Counted from the first letter of the stretch, positions 10,883-35,476 are shown. The stretch is 64,000 bases of DNA from Shinisaurus crocodilurus (GCA_021292165.1 JAHFWL010000249.1:23299-87298), one strand, 5' to 3'. The notes: generated by a model not told the origin, from the sequence alone. A program made the numbers and translations.

Positions 10883-11960
10883 CCAAGGCTATGTTTACTT
10901 GGATGCCTCCATCATTCCTTTCTAGGACCATCACACTCATGCTGTGCTGCAGTGCTCAAATGATAACATATGTAGAATAGGTCATACAGATTTTGTTCCT
11001 ATGAAGTTTCAAGATTGTAGGCAGGGGTAGATCATCTAAAAAAGACTGCAATCTAGGATACAGTTGAGGAAGGGCAAAAAACCACTGCGTGTTGTAGGTA
11101 CTGGAATCACCAGAAGCAGGGCAAGTTTAGCCCTACAGAAATGGTGCCCGTGGAGGCTCACTTCTCTTCTCTCTAATGGTGAAGGGTTGGTTATTCATTC
11201 CTGTGCAGGAAAAGTGTTGCCTATTGGGATACTGCACAGGCGTGCACATACAGGTCCTTACTATATATAGGCCCTCCACCACTCATGACAACAGCACATT
11301 GCATTAGCAGCAGAGATAAAAGCAGGTCTCTTAAGGTTAGAAGTGTCAGAATGAGTTACTGAGAAACTAGCTAGGGGTAAAAGATGCACGGTAAATACCA
11401 GGTAGAATATAGTTTTACCACTCACAGTTGTGTTCTAAATGGGAAGTATTCAGAACAGAAACACCTTAAGTCCCTAAATAATCATTCAGTCATCTGCCCG
11501 GAAGATATGTTCAAGTGAAACATACTGTGAGCAAGCTACACGTGAAGCAATATCAAGGAAAAGAAACAGAGGAAACCCTCATACTTTTGTCAAAGCTCTT
11601 TCACATTCCACTGGCCTGAGAATCCATTCTGAAAAAGATCTTGACTGAATAAATACTGCCTCTTCATGTTGGCTCTCAGGTAGAACTGCCTCAGGGCTGA
11701 GGTAATTAGGAAGGAAAAACCCACCACCCTACGCAAACACAAGCTTACAACCAGTATTCCCTTTCTTTTGGAGGTCTTTTCTTATATGCAAAGCTGGCTT
11801 TGCAAGCTTACCAGACTGCATAGTAGGTAAAGGCATTCACAACAGATGGATGCCATCACAGATAGTCAAACATAAGATGAATAGAGAAAGGAAACCTACA
11901 AGCCAGTAAGGTGGCACAGTAATGGCACAAAGGTTTAGCTTTGGTTTAAGTAAAAAAAAA
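10883..11960. other. Intergenic sequence, nothing recognised
   Basis: No conserved coding frame, RNA gene or clear repeat boundary was seen. It is the DNA beyond the inferred 3' end of DDX47. Confidence 0.5.
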
Positions 11961-11962
11961 TT

Positions 11963-11968
11963 TTTATT
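11963..11968 (-). terminator. DDX47: Candidate DDX47 polyadenylation signal AATAAA
   Basis: The first minus-strand AATAAA downstream of the DDX47 stop lies here, giving a 3' UTR of roughly 540 bp. Placement is inference; cDNA ends are needed. Confidence 0.45.
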
Positions 11969-12489
11969 ATTCTTCCCTTCCCTATGAGGTCCCTCCTTTT
12001 AGAAGGCAAGGATCTTATCATAGCGTTACATCTTCTTTTGGTACATCTTGAAACCAGCACAAGGGGTTTGTTTTTTTTGCCAATGCTCTTCTTAAAGTAA
12101 TTATGGGATGCAGAAGTCACTCTCCATAGCATGGGTGGTACGTGGTAGCAGGTTGAAGAGGTTCTGTCATATACACAATTCCACTGCCCAGAAAGAGCTT
12201 ATGGAATGTGCCATCTCTTGCTACCTTCCGGTGGACAGAACTGTGGGCTCCAGAAATTAAGAGCATCTACAAGGTGAGGACAGATTGCCCAGGCTTTCAG
12301 AATTATTTCCGGATAACATCTGGGCGGTTGGAATACCCAGTCTGCAAAGGTGCTAGCAAAGCAGGAAACGTCTTGCTGTCTGGGCTAGTGCTGGAAGGTC
12401 AGTCTAATATCAGTGTTGGACTGGTGACTCCCAGAACACCGAAGGGCCCAGAAGCATGGAAGAAATAAAAGTCTGGTGATATTCACTTC

Positions 12490-24992
<12,503 letters not shown>

Positions 24993-25020
24993 CTTTGGCT
25001 TCGCCTTTGACCTGCAGGTT

Positions 25021-25046
25021 GCCGCAAGGCACCTTGGGAGTAGTAG
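25021..25046 (-). promoter_or_regulatory. ZNF143/THAP11-like site in the DDX47 promoter/5' UTR
   Basis: Minus strand reads CTACTACTCCCAAGGTGCC followed by TTGCGG, 29 bp upstream of the ATG. It fits the known promoter motif ACTACAAYTCCCAGMATGC with its TTGCGG extension. This motif is typical of housekeeping gene promoters. Binding is inferred. Confidence 0.6.
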
Positions 25047-25300
25047 CCCGAGTACTTCATCTGTCTTGATATTAATAGAGATAGAACGAGAATACGAATA
25101 CACACGTGTTTTTGTTTTGGGTGGGTTTTTTTGCTTCGCAGGGCAGAAGTGAGAGCGTCGGTGGAAAATCTAGGGCAGATGTCCTCCTAAAGGCAAACGA
25201 TAGCAGCAAAGACGGGACGGGAGTTCCTCCCTAGAGGCAGACAAATAGATGTGTTACTCTTCTCTCTTTATCTCTGTAGTCCGAAAAATACGCTATCAAC

Positions 25301-25326
25301 GCGCGGAGGCTTCTGGGACTGGTAGT
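25301..25326 (-). promoter_or_regulatory. Second ZNF143-like site upstream of DDX47
   Basis: Minus strand reads ACTACCAGTCCCAGAAGCC followed by TCCGCGC, 309 bp upstream of the ATG. It is outside any MITE I can delimit. Confidence 0.5.
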
Positions 25327-25387
25327 ACACTGCTGTAGTACACAGCAAGTGAGCAAGGCAAAGAAGATGGGGTACTTTGTAGCCCAC

Positions 25388-25512
25388 TCTGCATAACCTG
25401 GCGCCCGCCAGATGTGCTGGACTACAACTCCCATCATGCTCAACCAGCATGGTCAATGGATGATGGGAGCTGTAGTCCGATACAACTGGTGGGCGCCAGG
25501 CTGGGGAAGGCC
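25388..25512. mobile_element. Palindromic MITE with ACTACAACTCCCATCATGC
   Basis: The arms 'aacctggcgcccgccagatg' and '...ggtgggcgccaggctgggg' are inverted. The left arm contains ACTACAACTCCCATCATGC at 25,421-25,439, and the right arm an inverted, slightly changed copy. Related copies are at 9,563, 29,548 and 35,290. Confidence 0.7.
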
Positions 25513-25807
25513 AAATTAGGATTGCTGGGAGGGTGATAAAAAACAAAAACAACAACACCACAGCAAATTGTTAAACATTGGAGGTATCCATACGCTGGTG
25601 ACCATTGGGGGGGCGGGGTCTAAAAGCAACAGTAGTCTCATAGCTTCTGTTAGGGCTTACTAAAGGTAAACTCAAACATGTGTTGCTCACTAGTTTGTGA
25701 CCCACAAAATTTGACAATGTTTTCTGTTATACCTTCCTATGGATTGGATTTTCTGAAGTGGAGAAAGAAAATTATGAAGTGGTATTAGAGAGATTTGAAG
25801 AATATTA

Positions 25808-25928
25808 ACCTACCTCACAGGGTTGTTGTGAGGATAAAATGGAGGAGGAGGAGGAGGAGGAGGATTATGTAAGCCTCCGTGGGTTCCTTGCAGGAAAAAA
25901 GGCGGGGTATAAATATAATAAATATTAT
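25808..25928 (+). mobile_element. CORE-SINE 3' half
   Basis: Starts 'cctacctcacagggttgttg' and ends 'ggcggggtataaatataata', the 3' half of the SINE at 1,111. It includes a (GGA)n stretch. Confidence 0.65.
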
Positions 25929-26084
25929 TTGCCCAAATTTGAGACTTTGAAGCCCAGTCCTATGCTCTGCTAAAGTAAGATCAAACCTATTGGACACTAG
26001 CAGCATAATCCTAGATATTTAATACTCAGAAATTCAGAATTATTAAGTCCTTCTGAATTTAATGGGAGTTACTCCATAGTAAGA

Positions 26085-26175
26085 ATACTTAAGGGTGCAA
26101 TCCTTGGTTGGCTGGGCAATGCTGGGAGTTGTAGGACTTTTTTCTGCCTAAATTTGCATAGGACTGCACCCTAAG
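26085..26175. mobile_element. Palindromic MITE of the 'gtgcaatcctatgcatg' family
   Basis: Starts 'taagggtgcaatcc' and ends 'cataggactgcaccctaag'; the middle has 'gctgggagttgtaggac'. The best copy is at 63,855-63,977. Confidence 0.6.
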
Positions 26176-26206
26176 AGGTCTAAGGATGTGATCCACATAA
26201 TGTAAT

Positions 26207-27282
26207 TGTGGAGAAAGCCAACCTAAGCCCCCTGCCTGACACACACACACTCACCAAGGAGGGGGGAAGGAGACCGGGGGGGGGGGGGGGGAGACAGCCA
26301 GTCTCCACAGATGCCAAAGGGAACAAACAACATCTGCATAGAATCACCCCAGGGGGGAAGGCAGGAAGTATCACCAGGTTTGTCAATGCTCTCGCATATC
26401 AGCCCCATCTACATAAGACTTGAATACCTCTCCAGAGCAGACACTTCGGCACCCCTAAGAAATGGCCACTCAACACCATAGGATGGGACCATTAAGCAAG
26501 TGGCTTCAAAGGGACCCCATCCCACGGGGGGAGGGCGTCACCCCACCTGACCCAAAAGGCCGCCCCTCAGGGAGGGTGTCAACCCACCTGATCACGGAGG
26601 GAGGGGCTACCTGAAACACCAAGGTATAAAACACCCTGCGCAAGGGAACCTGATCTGCAATCTTGCCATGCCTGGGGTAAGGGAACGAGGGATCGGCAAC
26701 CCCGGGTAGCAGCACCCGGCGCGCTCCAGCTAGCTGAAATCACTCACAAGCCGCTTGGGTAGACCGGGCCTCCGTCGGGAACCCAGCTAGCCGCTTGGGT
26801 AGACCGGGCCTCCGCCGGGAACCCAGCTAGCGGCGTGCGGTTGACCGGACCCCCGGGAAACCAAGCTGAAATCACTCACAAGCCGCTTGGGTAGCCTGGG
26901 CCTCCGCTGGGAACCCAGCTAGCCACTTGGGTAGACCGGGCCTCCGCCGGGAACCCAGCTAGCCGCGTGCGGTTGACCGGGCCCCTGCCGGGACCCGAGC
27001 TGAACTAACTAGCGGAGAGCCCTGAAATCACGGTGACCTTGAGACTTCTTGCTTGCTACTTTGTACCGTACTGATAAGCTGTATTGCTGGCGTGGGTCTG
27101 GGTTTGTGAAGGTAATTTTGTAAATAAACTTGTTTTCTAAAAGATACTTTTGTGGCTATAAGTTATCCCTTTGTTCTGGGCTAAGGGTGAGGCGCTGGGG
27201 ACCTCGGAGAAGGCCCGCCCCAGGACTTGCTACCCCCTTAGCACTGAACCCGCGCAGAAGACCAGGTTGTCGGTCTTCCACT
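26207..27282 (+). mobile_element. Solo LTR (1,076 bp), TSD GTAAT
   Basis: The ends TGTGGAGAAAG and CTTCCACT are inverted apart from the last base. The 5-bp duplication GTAAT lies at 26,202-26,206 and 27,283-27,287. Inside are TATAAAA near 26,626, a start-like GC-rich region, and AATAAA near 27,123. From 26,733 a 132-bp higher-order unit made of ~44-bp CCGCTTGGGTAGACCGGGCC-type subunits is repeated twice. No internal retroviral genes flank it. Confidence 0.75.
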
Positions 27283-27339
27283 GTAATCCTGGATGCATCT
27301 CTACTCAGAAGTAAGCCCATGGAGTTCCTTAAGATCTAC

Positions 27340-27760
27340 TCTCAGGAATGCAAGTGTGGCATAACCCCACAATTCAGTTCCCTGGTGTATGTCTGTATAA
27401 GTATGTTTAGTGAGAATAGAAGGTTGAACTGAGTGGTTTGTGAGGTTTGTGATGTCTTAGAAAGGGTGGGGGGGGAGGAGTATCTAAGGAGTGTGTGAGT
27501 GATGTCAAGGGTTGTTTTTTTACAGTCTTCTTACAGTGATTCTTACAGATATTCTTGTCTAGTCTGTCAGGAGTTTTGAGAGAGATTGGTGCTTGTTTGA
27601 AGAGTGAAAGAATTTAGAGTTATAGGAACTTAGGATAATTACAGAGTGTTTGGTATAGGCAGGTTTAAAGTTATCTTCTTGAACTAAGATTTTGTGAACT
27701 AAAATAAACTTACCGGTACTTTTATTTTGTTTGCTACCCAAATCCTATGTGTCAGCTTGG
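27340..27760 (+). mobile_element. Possible LTR fragment
   Basis: G/T-rich sequence with AATAAA at 27,703-27,708, resembling the 20,690-21,330 stretch in composition. Ends were not found, so this is weak. Confidence 0.2.
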
Positions 27761-27990
27761 CATTATTAACTTGCATTACTGATAAACCTACACACACACA
27801 CATCTTTACACCCACTGTAGAATATATTTAAAATAGATCCTTAAGGGACTTTATTGATCTTTTTCCTCATAGGTAGGGGAAAGGTTTTCATTAGACCCTC
27901 CCCTCAGGTTTTTAGGTATTGGTGGTGCTTAGCCTGAGAAGGGTTTATGCTGCTGGTCCTAGAGTGTAAGGGCGGTGACATCACATTGCA

Positions 27991-28386
27991 GCAAGCATGG
28001 GATTGCAGCCTAAGACTGATCTTAGGCACAGCTACTTGCGAGTGAGCCCCACTGAACACAGACTTCCTTCTGTGTCAACATATATAGGAATGTAGGATGA
28101 TGTATCTGGTCATTGTATTAAGCAAAGACATTCCTGTGTTTATAATAGTGGAGGACATAGCAAGGAGTCTTCCATACCTCACCAGGACTTTGCCATCTCG
28201 GTCAGTTGCCAGAATTGATGCAAAGCCTATTCAGTGTGTGTGCATGAGCTGTCCAAGCACGCGCATTCTGCTGCCTGGTGGTTATTAAGAAGTGGATAGA
28301 GGTGGCAGTTGGCAGGGTGCCCGATCTGAGCTTGAGCCAACTTTCCCCAATGGCGTGTCCTTCTCCTGTCTTATCACAGGCCACAG
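27991..28386 (+). repeat. Left arm of an inverted ~400-bp pair
   Basis: It matches the reverse complement of 29,706-30,120 at roughly 85-90% by eye. Shared phrases include 'cactgaacacagacttcctt' (one base differs), 'aaagacattcctgtgtttat' and 'ataatagtggaggacatagc'. It keeps an open frame reading MMYLVIVLSKDIPVFIIVED. The family is unknown. Confidence 0.75.
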
Positions 28387-29547
28387 TCCCCAGGTAATGC
28401 AGCATTTGAACGCCCCTCAAAATTTGAAGATCACTGCCTGGGGGCAAAGGGAGGAAGCCCGGGGCCCTGGTTAAGAATCACTGCTCTAGCCACACTACCA
28501 TGCTGCCGTAGGACACCAGGTTCCACTGCTCCATTGGGTGGTCTCTGGATAGGTGAGGAAGCATTACCTTTGTACAAAAAAGCACCCTGCACATGTCCAG
28601 AGGCACACAATGCAAATGTTATAAACTGGCAGCCCTCATACAGATAGGTTTTAATGAAAACGGGGAGGGGGCAAAAGGCCTCAAGTGAGAACAGAGGCAA
28701 GGGGTTGGAGGGGCCTTGACAGGCTTACAGAGCACCATCAGTTAGCCCTACCCTAAAATTCTACATTCAGTAAGGGTGCAATCCTATGCATGTTTAGACA
28801 AGAAAAAGTCCAACTCCCAGCATGCCCCAGCCAGCTTTGCAAATGTCCCTTTGCAAATCATGTAAAGAGAAACTGGTTGAAAGTCAGAGTGTGACTATAA
28901 TAAATAAAACCAGAGGCAGTTCCTATTTGGATGAGGGCTATTTGCTCCAGCTAAAATTAATGGCTGAGACTGATTTTGAGAAAGTCGCGGTGGAATTCTA
29001 AGTGGGTTGGGTTTGCGATTCTGCTATCAAAGGGAACTCCCCAGTGAACCCCTGGCCGGCATAATGGCTTTCCCCGTTTATTGGGGAGGAGCTGTTGGCT
29101 ACATGCGTGAACACTGTGGAAATTATGATGGACTTGAGCCATCTGTTACTGGAGTCCAACAGTGCTGCATCCTGTCTTCCTATAACAATAGGAAATGTGG
29201 CAGGATATCTAAATAAACTTTCTGTGCGTGTGACCGGTAAAGTTAGAGAGTCCAGACATCACAGTCGCAGCCTCTAAGAGCAATAACTATAATGAATGGA
29301 ACTTGTTTCTTTGCATTTCCCCAGCTGCTTGCCATGCTTTTGGGATCACAGTGTTCAGCACTAAGAAACTGTCTGTAGATGCAGTATCAGCAATTAGAAG
29401 ATATACATTATTATTATTTTCCATGGGGCATCATTGTTCTCAGTGGAGGGACAGGACTTCCAAATAAGCGCCACCTGGAAACCTCATCCTTATTCTTCTC
29501 CTGACCTCTGCTCTTTGCCTTTTTCATGTACACTTCTCATTCAATTT

Positions 29548-29665
29548 GTCCAGAGGTGGGCAACTTGTGGGCCTCCAGATGTTGGACTGTAGCTCCCATT
29601 ATGCTGGCTAAGGTTGATGGGAACTGCAGTCCAACAATATCTGGAAGAGCACAGGTTGCCCAGCC
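29548..29665. mobile_element. Palindromic MITE
   Basis: Begins 'cagaggtgggcaacttgtgg' and ends 'caggttgcccagccct'. The centre contains 'actgtagctcccattatgc' and its inverted partner 'gatgggaactgcagtcc'. Confidence 0.6.
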
Positions 29666-29705
29666 CTACACTTTGCCTTTTTGGTGCCCCTCTGTTCATC
29701 ACACA

Positions 29706-30120
29706 GATTGTGGCCTGTGAAAAGACAGGAGAAGGTCACACTGTTGGAGAAAGGTGGCCCAAGCTCAGGTCAGGCACCCTGCCAATTGGCACCTGCCACC
29801 TCCATCCACTTCTTCATGACAGCTGATGCATACGCACTAACAGGAACATTTATTCCACTGGATTTATATGCGATATATAGAGGCGTTGTGTCAATTCTGG
29901 CAACTGACCGAGACGGTAAAGTCCTGGTGAGGTGTGGAAAACTCCTTGCTATGTCCTCCACTATTATAAACACAGGAATGTCTTTACCTAATGCAGTGAC
30001 CGGATACATCATCCTACAGCCCTATATATGTTGACACAGAAGGAAGTCTGTGTACAGTGGGGCTCACTCGCAAGTAAGCGTGCCTAAAATCAGAATCTTA
30101 GGCTGTAATCCCATGCTTGC
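29706..30120 (-). repeat. Right arm of an inverted ~400-bp pair
   Basis: Reverse-oriented partner of 27,991-28,386. On the minus strand it holds an 80-codon open frame (30,012-29,770) beginning MMYPVTALGKDIPVFIIVED and continuing past the point where the left arm diverges. No known domain is recognised. Confidence 0.75.
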
Positions 30121-30671
30121 ATTCCCGGAAGTAGATCTTATTGAACTCAGTGGACTTACTTCTGAGTAGAGACATGTCAAGGATTACACTGTGTGGATCA
30201 CCTTAGGCATCTTAGGGTGTAATCCTTTGTACGTTTAGACAGAAAAAAGTCCAACAACATGAGTCATTTCCCACTTTTCCTTGCTTTCCCATATATTCTC
30301 TAGTTCCACAACTTCCTTCTTCACATTGTCCTCATACCCCTGGTCTAGGTCCCCAGGAAGCTCCCATTAGGCCTTCTTTATCAATGGGGCCTCCAAAAAC
30401 CCACTTAGACATGGCTACCATGATGTATGTAGGCAGCTTGTCAAGTGGATCTGCACTATTGCATTAATGCAAAGTTCCCACGCAAGTGTCAATGGGCCAC
30501 AGCAACGTGTAGTGCTGGTGTCCCAGCTCCTGACTTTTCCCCAACTCTCACCCTCATCCCAAAAATGCCAATTGTCACTGTGGAAAACCCACTATATAGT
30601 CTGCAAAGCTCATCCCAGTCTCTGCCAGCTATCTGGAACAGCAGGGACTGGTGTGAGAAGGAACACCCAGG

Positions 30672-30812
30672 GATGGGCAACTTATGGCCCTCCAGATGTT
30701 TTGGCCTACAACTCCCACCAGTCCTACTTAGCATAGTCAATACACAATACTGAGGGACGAAGGGAGTTGTAGGCTAAAATACCTGGAAGGCCATAAGTTG
30801 CCCACCCCTGAC
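30672..30812. mobile_element. Palindromic MITE
   Basis: Starts 'cagggatgggcaacttatgg' and ends 'ccataagttgcccacccctg'. The arms carry 'cctacaactccca' and 'gggagttgtagg'. Confidence 0.65.
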
Positions 30813-30994
30813 CTACAGATTTGGACTGCAGAAACAGGAAGCAAGCAATGAAAAAGCATCTCCAATCACTGATTAATTAACATGATTGATTCACACATAG
30901 ATTTGCATCACTTGGTACCTCATCACTTAAACTAATTGCCTAGTTTATATTACAGCTATATAATATAAGCACTGGCTGTATTCAAGCATAACAA

Positions 30995-31580
30995 CAAACT
31001 ATGGTTTGTCATTTTGAGACTGAGCCATGGTAAACCTTAAGCTCACACACTTCCTCCTCCCCTTACCCACTCCTTTGCATATTAGGAGAGAAGCTCTGTG
31101 GCCGAGGCTTGAACATGCAACCTGGCCCCTGCGAGCACAGTGGCTCATCATGGCTTAAATAAGCCACAGTGGGCTGTGGTGATCATGCAGTCCTGGTCAT
31201 GATGACCGGGTTTGCATGATCACAGCAGGGGAAATAAGCCATGGCGGCTTCTTTCCTCCTCTGTGCATGCCAGTCATGTGCTGGGGGGATTTGCATAATT
31301 ACCCTTGCTGATGCGGTTTGGTGTGTCATGCGAACCCAGCAAGGGTGGCTTGTTGTAGTTAACAAGCCATCCAGAACCCATGGGCAGTTGTAGGGTTCTG
31401 GGGTGGCTTGTTAACTATGGCAACGATCCACCATTGTCAGGTTCGCACAACATGGCAAGCTGTGCCAGCGAGGGTACTTATGAAAATCCCCCTGACACAT
31501 GGGACGGAGGAAATAAGCCACCCACCATGGTTTATTTCCCCCTCCATGATTGTGCAAATAGGCCCTATGTCTGAACTGAG
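30995..31580. repeat. Repeat-like stretch, 'taaaccatggtttgt' type
   Basis: Inverted phrases of 'catggcttatttcccc' and 'aaataagccatgg' type recur several times, with similar sequence at 48,925-49,110. Probably a MITE cluster. No gene is seen. Confidence 0.35.
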
Positions 31581-32182
31581 CCCTTGTGTCCAAGGTGATG
31601 TCATGTAATATGAAAGCTCTGTCAAGACAGATGTTTGGTGATGCTTCTACATACGTAAGTCATCACTAGAAGTTGCAGTCACTGAGTAATGGACTTGCAT
31701 TTGTGAACTCATTTCATTCATGAATTTTGAAAGCAGTACTGGAGAACTACAATTACATTTATTTATTTATTTATTTATTACATTTTTTTAATCGCCCGTC
31801 TGGCTGGTCACCCGGCCACCCTGGGCGATGACTTGCAATTAAGTTACCTCTTAATTGTTCTGTGTTTCCCATGTATCCCCAAAATCCCTATGCCAATGAA
31901 CTTATATAAACAACACTCCCCTATATCTATATAGTTATTATCCCAACATTTTTGGATGTATGGATCCAACTTATGTGTAAAACATAGAAATTCAGTTTTT
32001 GCAATTGGATTGTTTCATTTGTATTTTTACAGTTGCTTTATGGTTTTAATTGTCTTTTGTAAGCTGCCTTGGGAAGGCTTTGGCCTGAAATGCAGTATAT
32101 AAGTGGGATGGAGGTATAAGTGGGAAATAAATGGAATTGTTTGCCCAGTCTGAGAGTAAGAAGAGCTGGTAAAGAGGTAATT

Positions 32183-32186
<4 letters not shown>

Positions 32187-32222
<36 letters not shown>
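32187..32222. repeat. (TA)n microsatellite
   Basis: About 18 TA units. Confidence 0.9.
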
Positions 32223-32225
<3 letters not shown>

Positions 32226-32819
32226 CTGGAAAGATGTTACTATAAATCTGGCAATTCTGGTACTGTGTGCTTGTTTCTGCACCGTACCCATAATACCTGC
32301 TCACCACTACATTTGAAAATAAATACATTATTACAAAGACACCTTAATTAGCTGTTGCTGCATTTTTCCAAGTACCCTGCTGAAGTTCCCATTGCTTGAA
32401 GAAGGTGCTCCAAAAGGGTAAACAATATTGAGGCTGACACAGAGTTAGTTCATGCTCATTCATTTAATCTCTATAAATCTGTATTGCATTGGAATTAGTA
32501 ATCTGTGGAAGTTGTTCTTCGGTTTTACAAATGCCTGAAAAAGCTAGGAGATCATTATGGCTCCTTTTTCTTTTTCTTCTTCTTCTTCTTTCCCCTGAAG
32601 AGCAGAGAAGCCAAGGAACAGCCAATGTCAGGTTTGCTATGCAGTTTACAGGGAGCTCATCCCATCCCCAAATTCTTCAGGATCTGATACATTCAAGTCT
32701 CTTCACTTGCCACCACTCCGCACTTTGAGATTCAAAAGTTTCTCCTTTCATTTAGCCACACATACTCAAAGAAATGGGGGGGGGGGGGAATCAAATAATC
32801 ATTAGTAATCTGTGTCCTT

Positions 32820-33109
32820 GTTCTCACTGAGGTGGTAAACTTGTGTCTGGGCTGTACCACTTTAGTCTATAGGTGAGAGCTCACATGACCGAATGCTCCT
32901 CCATAAGAAAAAAAAAATCTGCACATAGAAACAAACAAACAAAAAAATACATGTAAGGCTAGAGAAGAACTCTTCTCCCTGACATGTGTCTTTTTGTGGA
33001 AAGAATTTGACAGTGGGGGTGGTATGGAGAAGCATTCAACTATGTGAGCCCCACATCTGCACTCTGAAGTGGTATAGCCCAGATGCAAGTTTACTACCTC
33101 AGTGAGAAC
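32820..33109. mobile_element. MITE with ~45-bp inverted ends
   Basis: The left end GTTCTCACTGAGGTGGTAAA and the right end TTTACTACCTCAGTGAGAAC are inverted with one mismatch, and the arms continue inward for about 25 more bases ('gggctgtaccactt' and 'aagtggtatagccc'). The superfamily is not assigned. Confidence 0.7.
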
Positions 33110-33177
33110 TAAACTCACATATATTGTTCAAACCATTTCCTTGTCCTTTTCATGCCATTGGTACCATTATGCATTAG

Positions 33178-33823
33178 GACAGGGGTGAGGAACCTCAGGC
33201 CCCAGGGCCAAATCTGCCCCTCTCCCGGTCCCAATCTGGCCCCACAACACCTTCCCCAGGCCCCACCCCCTTTCCCTGGCCACACCCAATAATATCATAC
33301 CACTGGAAGCCATCCCTGCAGCTGTATTTCAGTGTCACATAAAATCTGTCACTGCTACCAGAATGAACGCTCTAAGACGTGCACCTGTGGGTATATTGGG
33401 GGATAGTATCACTAAGAAAATATAACTGTGATGAATGAGGGAAGCAGAAGAGCAAAAACTGTGCAGTGGGCAGAATCTAATGCCCAAGAATCTAAGTACA
33501 AGGCAAAGGTGTGGTCTGAGCTCCAAAACACAAAACCACTCTTTTGAACCCAGTTTTCTGCTCCAACACCCATTTCACAGAAGGCAAACTGATGAGGCTC
33601 AGAGACAAGTGTTTGTTTCGGTGGGGGGGGGGGTTCTTGTTGTCGTGGTTTACAGGGACAGTAGTAAGCCTGGAACCATTTTTATGAGCGGAAACTCATT
33701 CTGCAAAGACTTCCCTAAACAAAAGTCAGTCAATAGTATTTTTACTCATCCCAGTAAGACCTTTGCAGGTATATAATGCAGACATGACTTATGCTGGTCT
33801 TGGACCGTAATAAAGATTTGATT
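33178..33823. mobile_element. hAT-like fragment and LINE 3' end
   Basis: 33,178 starts 'acaggggtgaggaacctcag', a hAT-type end. 33,540 shares 'cttttgaacccagtttt' with the hAT at 10,548. 33,800-33,823 reads 'gaccgtaataaagatttgat', like the 3' end of the LINE at 53.2-54.47 kb. Confidence 0.4.
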
Positions 33824-33928
33824 TGATATGCAGGCATGACTGACTTGTTGGGAGGAATATCCATGGTTGTGTGGTGTGGTTTTCACTCATAGATGAATTC
33901 TTGTTCTTGGTTTGCCAGCCCACCCCAC

Positions 33929-34195
33929 AAGGCTGGCCCAAGATATTTTGCTCCCTGAGGTGAAGTATAAAATGGCTCCCACCCCCAAATCCATGTACAG
34001 AAGCCAACCAGACTGATAGTTGAATTTTACTTCAACACTGACAAGGGGACAGCACCCTCTACCACACCTGAGGGCAGCAAGCCAGCTTAGGGCGTCTCAC
34101 AGCTGTGTCCTCCAACATCTTGTGGCTGCTCCCCACCTCACAGCATCTGCCACCTGAGGCAGCTGACTCACTTTGCCTAATCGTAGGGCTGCCCC
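33929..34195. mobile_element. hAT-like MITE, related to 107-370
   Basis: Starts 'caaggctggcccaagatatt' and ends 'taatcgtagggctgccccgg', with shared inner phrases 'attttacttcaac' and 'gccacctgaggcagctg'. Confidence 0.5.
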
Positions 34196-34321
34196 GGCCG
34201 CTCCATCTCTTCTGCCTTCTCTCTTGGGTATTTTGACTGAAAAAGTTGACCAGGAGAATGATAGCAAACAAGTTAAAGATGTTGCCCTGTCTCAGATATA
34301 AGGAGCTCTGAGCCTATAGAA

Positions 34322-34755
34322 CAGTGATGGTGAACCTTTTTGAGCCCGAGTGCCCAAACTGCAACACAAAACCAACTTATTTATTTCAAAGTGCCTTAAA
34401 TTTGGCAGGAAGGAGGAGGGGGCACTAGCTAATCGCGCCCCGCTCTGTCTCAGGGCATGGCTCTTCACCGGGCGTGCAAAGATTTGGGCGCATGCGCACT
34501 GTGCTTCTGAGCTGTCTGTTCAGTTAGAAGGAGGGCTGGGTGCCTACACAGTCCACTTCTGGGGGTGGAGATATTGGAGTGTGCCTGCCTGTGGAGTCCA
34601 GCGAGGAATGAGTGGAGAGGAGTTACTATGGAAACCCGACGCTGAATGCAGAAGGGGGCGGTCTTTTCACGATCTGGCGACCAATGGCTCGAGTGCCCAC
34701 AGAGAGGTCCCTGCGTGCCAGCTGTGGCACGCGTGCCATAGGTTCGCCATCACTG
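34322..34755. mobile_element. Non-autonomous hAT (434 bp), TSD CTATAGAA
   Basis: Ends CAGTGATGGTGAACC and GGTTCGCCATCACTG. Perfect 8-bp duplication CTATAGAA at 34,314-34,321 and 34,756-34,763. Same family as 2,837-3,683 but reversed and with a different middle. Confidence 0.92.
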
Positions 34756-35289
34756 CTATAGAACAAGTGCTTCCATCTCAGGGCGGATAGCAGTATTATT
34801 TCCTTAAATATAAACTTTTAAAAATATTTTAAAGTACCCTAAACAAATAAATAAAATACGAAAATACCTGGTGTTCCTGAGCATGAGGTGTGGAAAGGGC
34901 GCACACCAAAGAGAGTTAATGCAAGGATGTGTCGCAAAGGTTACATGAAGTCGAGGGGCAACGCAAAGCAAAAACTGATTCATCTCTTGTACACTTGTTT
35001 GGCCAATTCCCATCTGCTACTAAGAACATCACTGGAAAAGATTCAGGGACATTCCGGCAAATTGGCTTTTTGTCCCTGATTATCTGCCTTGTTGAACTTT
35101 GTGAACTACAGGTTCTGGAATCTCCAACCATCTCCTTCCTATCTTGGCTGCAGTTTCCATCATGACCACTATTGTTACCAAATTCAACACCAAGACGAGA
35201 GTCAAATAAAAGCAGAGCTTTGGAAAGTGTCCCCATTGACTTCTCCTGATTACCCTGAAACATTAATTGAAGGGGCATGCATTATTGCA

Positions 35290-35375
35290 GCCTTCCCCAA
35301 CCTGGTGCACATGCTAACGGGGGATGATGGGAGTTGTAGTCCAACACATCTGGAGGGCACCGGGTTGAGGAAAGC
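35290..35375. mobile_element. Palindromic MITE fragment
   Basis: Reads 'ccttccccaacctggtg' to 'gcaccgggttgaggaaag'. The minus strand has ACTACAACTCCCATCAT at 35,324-35,340. Confidence 0.6.
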
Positions 35376-35438
35376 TGTGTTATGGAAGCATCTCTTGCTT
35401 CCAGGTCAGTGTTCGGAAGTTTGGGAGGGATTCCCCCC

Positions 35439-35440
35439 CC

Positions 35441-35473
<33 letters not shown>
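35439..35473. repeat. (CA)n microsatellite
   Basis: About 16 CA units. Confidence 0.9.

Positions 35474-35476
<3 letters not shown>

Noticed and set aside
12208..12468. 86-codon plus-strand frame
   Set aside because: It lies in the inferred DDX47 3' UTR, antisense, with no similarity I recognise.
32038..32328. Tyr-Ile-rich minus-strand frame
   Set aside because: Translation of the (TA)n tract.
35439..35473. Frames rich in Thr-His or Val-Cys
   Set aside because: Translation of a (CA)n microsatellite.
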